The notes below the pieces were generated by a model. That model was given only the letters and a program-made list of their open reading frames with translations. It did not search any database and was not told the DNA's origin. Shown here one piece after another: positions 47,901 through 56,800 of a stretch of DNA of 64,000 bases. Source of the DNA: Carposina sasakii (taxonomy: Eukaryota > Arthropoda > Insecta > Lepidoptera > Carposinidae); the NCBI GenBank assembly GCA_014607495.2, contig CP053149.1, forward strand, positions 17,124,120 through 17,188,119, written 5' to 3'. Position numbers and translations under genes: made by a program. Numbering within the stretch: the stretch's first letter is position 1; every line of letters begins with the position of its first letter.

Positions 47901-50048
47901 TTTCCTGTCCTATAAATTAAAATTAAAATAATAAATATTTTGTAAACTCATTCAAATTATATATTTTTAGGACAGACACAGATGAGAATTCTCGTAAACC
48001 TTGCAAATGTAGTTGTTATGACAAAACTGACACATTGAAATCATCAGAAAAATTGACGGGTTCTTCCAAAGAACTAACCGCTGCTACAGATGAGACTTCC
48101 GATCGAACTCATAAAGATGTAGGGTAAGCGTATTTTTACTAGATCCCCTAATATCCCCCTAATGATATCCTCTTATATTAGTAATTCCTAAATTAGGTAT
48201 ACCATAATTGATTTTCCTCTAGTTTATCAGGTGAGTCAATTGCGTTTAAGCTTTCATTAGGTTGTCATCTCATCTGGCTTTTACAACTTTCATTGGCTGT
48301 ATAAAACTTGATATTGTACTTTACTTACCTATTTTAGAACGGATACCGAAGATACCAATCAGACACATTCGCGTTGCGGTTGCGTTAATTATAAGCGTGG
48401 TCCACCAGTCGAGCTGGTTAGCAAGAATGTTTCCGCGAAGTCTTCCAGAAACGACGACTTGTCGGCGGAGGTCATGGATCAGGAGAAGAAACCCTCGGAA
48501 ACAGAAATGGAAGGCGTTGTTCTGATATGTAATAGAGAGCCGAGTGCGTGTGTTCCCAGCTCTTCGTCTACTGCTAAGATCAAGAAAGAAGCCGGGTGAG
48601 TGAAGTTGTCTGTTTGATATAGTCAGGTATAGCTATAGATGCTAATAATATAAGTAACCTTTTAGGACGGACCCTAAAACTTCACGACACAGCAGCCTTA
48701 GCGCGTCCAGCCAACGGTCGATAGAAAGGAAGATCAAAACCGAGTCACCGGCTGCATCGGTGCACAAAATACGTGCCTCGATGCAAGAAAGGTTGTCTAG
48801 TAAAACGCATCACCCCGATAAGAAAGATATTTTGTAAGTCGAACTTTCATTTTGAATTTCAGGGTGCGAACATTTTTTCATTTTGTTTTATTTCCATAAT
48901 TCCCATTTTTCTTTTTAGGACTTATACACATGAATCTCCAAAGCACAGTAAAATAAGTCAACAAAAATTGTCTGACAATGTCGGCTCTCTGCAGACTTCG
49001 GAGCATGAGATTCAAGCTTCAAAACAAAGCATACATCCTTCAAAACCTGGCCAACATTCTTCTAAACAAGAAATGCGTTCTTCAGGACATGCCACACATC
49101 CCTCGGATCGCCAAATAAATGTTTCGAAACAGTCCATACATACGTCAGAACAAGAAACACAACTTTCAGAACACGGCACATATTCCTCGTTACAAGTCAT
49201 ACAATCTTCGAAACAAGGCGTATACTCTACAGAACTAGGCAAACAGACTTCAAAACACGATAAACATCCTATTCTACAACGAATACTTTCTTCTGAAGAA
49301 GTGTTTCCTATAAAGCATGAGAGGGCATCTGTCAAGTCAGAGCAAGAGGGCTCCAAATATGACATCATGAAAGAGATTTCGTAAGATTTTTTAATTTCGT
49401 ACCATTAGCGTAGCATTTGTAAAATATTAGATTAGAGCACATTATTTGATAATCCTACCAAAGCATTCAAAGTCATATTAAGTAGACAATTTGATTAATT
49501 ATTTTTAAGTGTTCTTAAGGCGCCTGTAGTTGTAAGTGGTAGCACAGAGTTGTAGATATTTTATCTTTTTACGAAATATGAAAATAAGTAAATATTTCAG
49601 TGAGCAGATCCAAGTGTCTCAACCGCAGGACGCAAAGGGAGAGGATGTCACGAAAACGTAAGATATCTAACTACATTACTTCCACGCTGTGCTCTTTCTT
49701 AACTTGCTTATACAGAGAGTTTACTAAGTAGGTACATAAATTACAGTGAGGTGTTAGGTCATGCCATTTTGGATTTTTTATTATGTACCATTGATTTTAT
49801 GGTTTAAATTAACCCTCAAAGAATAATTAATCTAATTATTATTTCTAATATTGCACTTACTAACATAGATCCTTTTCTGGGAACACAGGGACGGTATAGA
49901 TGACAAGAACTATGTATTCGCCAACAGTCCCAGCTACATTGTAGTAAGTGAAATCCTTTGATTGATTGGTACTAACTACTAGTTAAGTAAAACATCGTGT
50001 GCTTGTTAGGGTAACAAAAAGGATTCGGGTCGCTTCCGCTTCCTGTAA
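38997..50048 (+). CDS. Large coiled-coil protein with repeated cysteine motifs (unrecognised)
   Basis: About 25 exons join in frame: 38997-39164, 39846-39977, 40514-40692, 41562-41648, 41735-41821, 41899-41956, 42471-42563, 42981-43166, 43400-43457, 43690-43742, 43882-44256, 44620-44768, 45087-45230, 45354-45548, 45668-45916, 46012-46875, 47096-47221, 47493-47864, 47971-48123, 48338-48595, 48666-48833, 48919-49380, 49601-49657, 49889-49943, 50010-50048. This gives about 1588 residues ending in TAA. The N-terminal third is coiled coil (exons 2-5 and 8, for example LRAEAAALRRRLARKDSDL). The middle is cysteine-rich. The C-terminus has SEPESRPSEPE and SKQ/SEH repeats. Entry into exon 4 keeps frame only with the second AG of CAGAG at 41561, or through an extra exon (40979). 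I do not recognise the protein. A structural role (centrosome, cilium or cytoskeleton) would be a guess. Exon borders rest on splice sites and frame only. Confidence 0.75.
39655..39800 (+). mobile_element. Short interspersed repeat, intronic
   Basis: It contains AGCATAGCGGGGCCAGATGT, CAGTGACAAGTTGCTAGC, CGCCTGAGAGAATCACACG and GCAGCTGATGTATTCTAG, shared with 59255-59410, 61365-61510 and, inverted, 31660-31770. It ends 46 bp before exon 2 of the coiled-coil gene. Confidence 0.65.
40979..41099 (+). CDS. Alternative exon of the first coiled-coil gene, with stop
   Basis: After an AACGTTAG acceptor the sequence continues exon 3 (40514-40692, ending in phase 2) in frame: VYLRRAPSPKYQTNL then ECGDDERSKRT, finishing FRVA and TGA at 41097-41099. 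The stretch has coding-like codon use. If used as a terminal exon it would give a short protein of about 199 residues with the N-terminal coiled coil only. If the weak GTGGCA donor at 41091 is used instead, it would lead in phase 0 into exon 4 at 41560 and add 38 residues to the long form. Confidence 0.5.
42125..42205. repeat. Hairpin around GCACTGGCGGCC
   Basis: Inverted arms AAGCGCGCACTGGCGGCC and GGCCGCCAGTGCACGCTTAA are separated by about 28 bp. It is a small foldback element in intron 6 of the first coiled-coil gene. Confidence 0.6.
43458..43606 (+). CDS. Read-through extension of exon 9 with alternative stop
   Basis: Exon 9 (43400-43457) has a GTGAGT donor after ATGGATC that links in frame to 43690. 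If that donor is not used, the frame stays open for 49 more residues. These are Pro/Arg/Ala-rich (APRAAPPRAPARPARAL) and end LSDDALSNQT and TAA at 43606. This would close the coiled-coil part as a separate product of roughly 305 residues. Both outcomes are consistent with the sequence. Confidence 0.4.
43882..46875 (+). other. Cysteine-repeat region of the first coiled-coil gene
   Basis: Exon 11 has three copies of a 14-residue unit, ASGxRNQESSAVxx. Most differences between copies lie in third codon positions, which shows that this frame was under coding constraint. Exons 13 and 14 each open with KC and a second cysteine four residues later (KCLGTC, KCNRSC), directly at the splice border. Exons 15 and 16 carry the longer pattern KCPNLVCPGLRGVGPCP and SCYNTSCPAMKGVGECP. 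Exon 16 adds RCGKKCPG, QCRQKCPS, MCPSMQLDKNCSKSC and GCKC. Spaced pairs of this kind could bind metal or form disulphides. I know no named domain that fits. Confidence 0.65.
47315..47450 (-). mobile_element. LINE or SINE 3' end
   Basis: The minus strand ends with GAGGCCTACGTCCAGCAGTG followed by GACTGCAATAGGCTGAAGAA, preceded by CAACCCGCCTGCCCAGCGTG. The same segment in plus orientation is at 59085-59225. It lies in intron 17 of the coiled-coil gene. Confidence 0.65.
47493..49380 (+). other. C-terminal repeat region of the first coiled-coil gene
   Basis: Exon 18 is built mainly of SEPESRPSEPE-type repeats, acidic and proline-rich. Exons 19 and 20 start TDTDENSRKPCKCSCYDK and TDTEDTNQTHSRCGCVNYK, with paired CxC/CxCxxY motifs. 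Exons 21 and 22 start TDPKTSRHS and TYTHESPKHS. This looks like duplicated exons that diverged. Exon 22 continues with about 14-residue SKQ/SEH repeats, HPSKPGQHSSKQEMRSSGH. All these exons begin and end in phase 2. Confidence 0.6.
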
Positions 50049-51233
50049 GTATAAGTCGCGGGGTGACGTCCCGTAACGTCCCGTGCCGTGTGAAGCAGGT
50101 GCGCGCGCGCCGGTGCCGCGCGGATAAAAATACCTCGTTACTCATACACTCCTGCTATTATAACTAATCAAAGATTACTTCACGGAGAGCTCACTTTGAA
50201 CTTCTGATTGCCTTTTAGGTGAAAGCTAATTTTGGGAATATAAGTACCTATTTACTCGTATAAAATTTTAAAATAGAAGTGGTCAATGTTTACTAGGTGC
50301 ACGGAAAAACCTCCTAACCTGAAAACATTTGTGAAATTATCTACCTTTTCGCCATACTTTACATTTCCCATATATTATTAGATATTAAAGTTCATAATTT
50401 TTTATTTTCAGTTTAACTTTGTCACTATGGCACATTCCTTGGGAAGAGTTTATTGTCGCCATACTTACGAGTATGTACATAAATTACAAAAAATATACAT
50501 GAAATTGTATTAGGCGTTACAATTCGGAAGTTCAAACATTCACTATGGGTGGGCCCGGTGCGGTGGCATCCATAGTGAAAAAAATATACATAACACATAA
50601 TAGCATAGAAAATAATAAACACAACCAAAATTTTAGAAAAAAGATATTTTTAGATTTTCTAAATACAGATACACAGAGAGACAATATAGAAAGAAACCAT
50701 TTTCCATGCGTAAAGCATTATAACGTGTCGGTTCTGCAACATGTCATATGACAACTGTGCCGGCTGGCGCACCTGTTGACAGTTCATCTCGTTATCCTCG
50801 CTCGTGTCCTCTCATTATGTAGGTACCGTCTTATTTAGGGAGGCCCACTTCCTTTGCTGCTGGGTGGCGTTGAAACATTTCGTATCAATTAAGATATTTT
50901 TGATAATTTGGTACAAACATAATTTTTGTTTTTTGTTGAGGCGATAACAATAAGTAAATCAATTATTTCTGGATAAAGCAAGAATGTTTCTAAGTAGGCA
51001 CATACACTAGGTACGTAAAGGTTTCTTCCAAGGATGACTCGGAGAATAAATAGATCAGAAAAATGATTTTTATTGTTTTGTATATTAGATACCGGATAGA
51101 AATAATGGCTTTTTCAACACCTAAGATAAATGCATTCACAAGTCCAACAACTTAAATCAGTAAACTCGTCTAACGCTCTCTGTTAATTAATATTAGTCTG
51201 ATCCATGTTGTTCCCGTCATGTAATGCGCTGAC
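50049..51233. other. 3' flank of the first coiled-coil gene
   Basis: No gene is seen. AATAAA signals lie near 50613 and 51046. An approximately 80-bp segment, 50495-50575 (TTAGGCGTTACAATTCGGAA, TCAAACATTCACTATGGG), is an inverted copy of 11426-11510. A GTAAGT overlaps the TAA stop at 50046-50048, so splicing past the stop to a further exon cannot be excluded. Confidence 0.35.
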
Positions 51234-51481
51234 CTACAAAGCCGGGAATCGGGGATGCATATCAACGTTCCTGTATTCGTCACTAATATTAAACACGTCG
51301 CCATTACTGTGATGTTGAAATCGCAGACCGCGACGGAAACCGGTGCTAGTTCTTTTCTTCACTAATGAACTAATGCAATGGGGTGCTCCTTTTGCTTCTT
51401 CCAAATCATTTTTGGAATTCAAATTTTCGATATACCTACCTACTAAGTTATAATGTAATATTTAAATATAATCTAATGTTA

Positions 51482-53240
51482 TAGTAGGGGAGCCCGAGAT
51501 GCTAAATTTGCAGTTACTCGAGCGTCATGGGGACTTAGTGGATTCTACAGATTATGTTATGAGCAAAAAAAAGTTTATGTTGCATTTTCTATTTTAGTGG
51601 GGGGTTTACCGTGTACACTTGTTTAAAAATGTTAAAAAAAATCGTCATATGGAAATACTCGAGCGCGTCAGTCATTTATAGTACATATGCGCTTTATATT
51701 ACTCATAACTATTAGACATTAATCTGACAATTAATTGAAGGGGGGTGGCCAGAACGAGTGGTTGAAAAAAAAAAAAAAAAAAAGTTATTCGAGCGTGTCA
51801 GATATTCAAAGTGAGTGTTAAGTAAACCCTAAAAAGTGTACTATTCAAATGACTGACGATTTGCACGAGGCGTTCAGTCATAATTAATTTTTTAATATGT
51901 AGAAAAAAATGGTGACCTTGAAATACTCCAGCGCGTCAGATTTTTCTGCAGGGGGATCAATTTGATGTTACTGTCCTCCTGAATCATAATCTGACAATTA
52001 TATGGAGGGATGTAGCTAATCTGACCATTTTTAAGGGAAATTCTTGCTGTGCTTTCTTCACAGATGAATGAAAGGATCATATACACATCAAAATATCGAT
52101 ATTTTTTCAGAAAAATATCGATATAAATTAGCGATATTTTTTCCTGCGATATATCAATTTTCGATATTTATTTTCAGATATCAAAATCGATATATTTTTA
52201 AAGCTCTGCTGTCTGGCGTCTGCTCATGCGTCACATCATGTTTTTGACCAATCCGATTTCTTAAATTTAGAAAATATGCAGTAGGCTGTATGGGTTTAGT
52301 TTCTTTGCTTCAAACACAAACAAAAATTACACTCTATGACTTGTTTGTCTATGACAATGACATTGCTTGTTGGTTTGGTTGGTATCACTGCACTGGACTG
52401 ACTGCATTTTAGTTTAGAGTGTTGGTACGAACGTTGTTTTGTTGTGTTGTCACGAGTAAACTAAGCGTAGCTTATTGTTATTTTTTTTGTGTGAGTTGTA
52501 TTTATGTTAAATGTCATGTCTGCTGTATGGAAGTTAGCGATAATTTTGGCAATTTTTATAAATAATTGCAAATTGGGCAAAAAATATCGATATATCGAAA
52601 TATCGATATTTCTTGGGTGATATACATATATCGATATATTTGAAAAATATCGATACGATAAATATCGATATTTTTTTCCATTTGCCCATCACTAAGCTGA
52701 GATGACAACATGGCGTAGTTGTGACGGTGCGAGAGAGTAAGAGATAAAGAATGAGTGAGAACGAAAGTTAGGCGCAGCGTGGGGGAACCACAGCTCTCTG
52801 CCGCTGTACGCTCCACCTTTTTTCGACAAATTAATAAACATTACCCCATTTAAAACGTCAGATTATTATTTTTTTACAATCCTGACACTATTATCTTTAA
52901 AAAAAAAAAAAAATTAATCACGCTCGAGTATTTCGAGGTATCGTTTTTTTTTTACAACTTTGTGATTTGTTTATTTCTTAATGTCACATTCAAATCGTCA
53001 GATTATTGAAATATACACTTATCTCACTGTAATTAACTTACCCTCTCTTAATCTGACGCGCTCGAGTTTTTCGGAGGATCGATTTTTTTTTACTAATCTG
53101 ACGGGTTCCCCTCAACGTATACCACCATATTAAGGGTTCATATGTGGTAAGGGTACATTACATTATGCAAGGATTCTCCCTACATAATTTTCTGACACGC
53201 TCGAGTAACTTCAAAAATCCCCGCTTGGGCTCCCCTACTA
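51482..53240 (+). mobile_element. TTA-flanked 1.76-kb element with CGCTCGAG subterminal motifs
   Basis: The ends are TAGTAGGGGAGCCCGAG and, in reverse complement, TAGTAGGGGAGCCCAAG, flanked on both sides by TTA. A 3-bp TTA duplication is typical of PIF/Harbinger-type elements. CGCTCGAGT or its complement recurs about eight times in the two subterminal regions (51484-52075 and 52915-53230), often next to TCTGAC and poly-T, like an array of transposase binding sites. No transposase frame is present. The left 594 bp also occur inverted at 1-595. The centre (52080-52690) is a different, TATCGATA-rich sequence. Confidence 0.75.
52080..52690. repeat. TATCGATA-rich nested sequence
   Basis: At least seven TATCGATA octamers occur in two clusters, about 52093-52175 and 52585-52675, around 400 bp of other sequence. 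The right border reads TTTGCCCATCACT, whose complement AGTGATGGGCAAA is a typical hAT-type terminus, so this may be a further element nested in the TTA element. TATCGATA is the octamer bound by DREF in Drosophila, but here it may simply be a subterminal transposon repeat. Confidence 0.55.
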
Positions 53241-53830
53241 TTAAGTTTATTTAGTAGATATACAGTTGTTCTGTTATTTGAAATACAACAAGATCCCCGC
53301 AAAATAACAGCGTTGGATTTTCCCTGTCCGTATATTTTCACAACCCATCCATCGGCAATCGTATTATTGTTATGAGGTGCATTCGGTCTAGTAGTATCTA
53401 GTATTGCCCCAACAGAGTCATTCCGCACATTCCACAAGACAGAACATGCCGTATACAATCGAGAGTTTGGGCGTCAAGTGGGGCACCGCACTTCCGCCCT
53501 CCAAAATGACTATTTATGCGGCAAGATAAAAATACTCCCGACTGAATGCAACTGCACACCTCTCAGTCAACTCTCAAGCGCCATGCTCGGCTACTGTAAA
53601 CAGAAATTAATGAGTGTGTAGTCAGAAATCGTAAACAATGATTACTTATAATAAATATTATTAAATAATTCGATATAAACGTATAAACTACAGTGAACAA
53701 TGTGAACTCTATGACAGAAATTGTAATTCCTACTTAGCTGTAGTCTTCTAACACAAGTGTAGGTTCAAATGTAACGAATGGAGTGTGATGTGTCGGATCA
53801 GATGGCAACTGTACAACACTGGCTTATAAA

Positions 53831-56800
53831 ATGATGTTTAACGGATTGTTGATATCTGGGGACTCGGACGGTAGTGATGTGACTAAAGCGAGCTTGGTGA
53901 GTTTATTATAGTCTATGCTGTTTTGGTTTTAATACTTACTTACTTACCTAGGGCATTTTACGAGTAGGTATACCTATCTGTAAATGGTGGTCTGTCTTTA
54001 TGTTTTTTCAATAATCGTTCGTTAATACGTTATTTTAAATGGAATGTGGTTTACCTGATACCACGATTTACAATACAATCAACCCAACCCAAGCAACTAA
54101 ATGCTATCCGACACATTTCAGTAATAAATGTTGGAGGTATTTTAGTTAGTGAACGTCCATCGACCAATAGAAAGGCAAATGAACGTACCTACATTACCAT
54201 CGTAAAGTTGATCTTGACATATTTTATGATACTGCAATAACAAGCTCGGCTTAGATTTCAGTGTTTAGAAGGTTCAGGGACGATTTCATATATCTATTTG
54301 TGTGCAGATTATTTATTTTAGTTGTTGTTTTCTCGACAGTGTACAGGGTGTTTTTTTGTGGCCACCATTAACGAAGGGTACGTACTCTATACATCAAATA
54401 AAGTAAGTTTATGCCAAAAAAAAATGCTGGGAATTTTTTTATTTTTTTATTTACTTGATTGGGCGACATTTATAGTATCTAGTGTTTATGTTAGTTTTTT
54501 TTTTATAGACAGATATTAATTATTTCTCGTGAAAGAATCTTGCTACGCGCGTCTATGTGCATTTATGCAGAAAAACGCAGTCTATTTACTCAACTTTGGA
54601 ACCTAATATTTTGGAAACCAGACACTTCCCAGGTATGCTTCCATGGAGAAAAATGATCGTGATAATGAGGAGATTCCGTAGTTTTCGGGAACGTTGACGA
54701 CCAAAAATCATCCTGTATTGTTTAACATACCAGTTAAATACAACAAGCGTATCTGCTATCTTTTTTACAGTTTAGATATTGATTAATTGTGTAATTAACT
54801 CATTGAAACTTTATCATAATAACATGGAAGTAGAATAATGCGTTGTCTGAACAAAATGTAGCAATGCATACTCATAATGTGTAATACCAAAGACAATGTA
54901 ATACCTACCTACGTGCCACTTCTATTTCAATGAGTGATTATCACATCATGAACAGCCAAAAAAGATAGTCGATAGCCTGCTGGCTATGAGACAAGATGCA
55001 TTAGATTCTAATATAAGTTACACTTCTCTGCAATAAACTTAGTAGTAGATGATGGTCAATACGTGTTACTTTTTCTTTTAAATGAGATAGGCAAGCATTG
55101 GGCCGCACGCAGTCTCACCTGATGGAAAGTAAACACGCGTTCCAAGGTGGAACAGCGGACTATGCTTGTCTAGAACATAGGTATTGACTTGTATTTGAGG
55201 AGAAGCACTCGTGTGTCGGCAGGACAGCGGCGCGGCGTCGGGCGCGGACTCGTGCGCGGCGGGCGGCGCGTGCGGCGCGGCGCGTGCGCACTACTACCAC
55301 AACAAGCTGCTGGCCACGTTGCAGATTGTAAGCTGTATGCTCATTATCATAGAGAACACCATTATCTTCAAGCGCGGTCGAGTGCGCGGCGGGCGGCGTT
55401 TTTTATCCATTTATATTACAGTTTTATGTGGCTGTGGGATATCTCGGATATCTGAACTTGCAGTTCTGGATGTTCCATTTCGTGAAAACCGCGGTGTGTG
55501 TGTGTGTGTATGTAGGTATGTTGTTTATGTCATGTTCTTAGCTGTTAATCATAGCTTGCTTATGTCCTCAGCTGCGCAACAAGGAGGAGACAGTCCGCAT
55601 CCAGAGTGACAGCCTGCGCGTGGCCGAGGCGCGGATAGAGGCGCTGGCGGCGCGCGCGCGGCGCAACCAGGTACTATAGTACTACATACTCACTTCAACA
55701 GAGATTACATACATACTAACTTAAAGTACATACCCTTTTACTTAATAAAAAAAATGTTTTTTCCATTTACAGTCGGGTGACAAGAAACAGCCGACAACAG
55801 ATGCTGGCGTGGCAGTAGCAGGGCGGGACGAGGTAACTACGAAAACACAGTTATTCTCCCATTCAATCCATTACTAAAAACATAACCCGCCTTCTACGAC
55901 AGTCGCAAAGATTTGATGATATAAAATAAGATTAATCTACAGTTTAACTTGATATCTTAAACATCACCAATCTAGTTTTTATTTCAACTCAATCTTAAAT
56001 AAACTTTTAATAAAATTGATAATTTCTTTTCACAAAAAAGGTAATGATAAAACTGGATACATAGGTAATGATATCCTTTTAAAACTATAAATATACAACT
56101 ATAAAGTTCGTGTGGCTATACAAGTGTGTACTATACGTTGTGGTGTGAGCGTGGTGCAGGAGTCGCAGGCGCTGCGGGCCGCCGTGCGCGCGCTGCAGGA
56201 CCAGCTGGCCATCATGGAGGATCTGTACAAGGACTGCTTTTACGAAGTGAGTAGCTTCTGCGTTTATTTATGTTTTGCATCTATGTGTGATATATTTTCA
56301 AAATATTGTACTACTTAGGTAAATAGATCGTGTTCATGCACAGATCACATAACCAATAATGGCAGCGCTATGATCGCATAGCCAGTATGTGACGTCCGCT
56401 TATTTCACCCTTCTCTGACCTTGGCAGAAAGTTTTGCTTAGAAAATCGCAATCATGTCATGTCTCTGGTTTGGGCAGTCTATGTCTTCATGACTTCTGAA
56501 GTTACATTTCATTTTATCTGCTAAGTATCTCGTTTGCCTAAACTTAAGTACTCTCTCTGGATTAGGACTCTAGTAAACCGTCTCCTAAGTGAACTCTGGA
56601 TATAGTTAAGTTCTAATATAATAAGTTTGTTTATACATTCAAAGATGTTATAAAAGATATCATTCTCCTTAGAACGCTCGTCAGGAGGAGTTGATCGAGG
56701 GTTTGCGAGCGTCCTGTCGGGAGATACGCGGGGCGGGGGCGTGCGGGGCGTGCGGGACGTGCGGGGAGAGCGGGGGCGCGGGGGGGCAGGGCGGACGCGA

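Larger units (their letters stand above)
51234..53460 (-). pseudogene. Possible minus-strand gene split by a transposon
   Basis: Two open minus-strand stretches flank the element at 51482-53240. The right one (53460-53241) begins after a TGA and reads YTACSVLWNVRNDSVGAI with coding-like composition. The left one (51476 down to 51234) ends DEYRNVDMHPRFPAL and TAG. Removing the element and one copy of the TTA duplication brings them together with a TAA between, so a spliced intron (for example a GTATAT donor near 53265) would be needed to connect them. I recognise no family. It may be a small gene or an old repeat with open frames. Confidence 0.3.

Noticed and set aside
48773..49384. Single 203-codon frame spanning an intron
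   Set aside because: It bridges exons 21 and 22 through an intron with good GT-AG borders. The two exons are in phase only after splicing.
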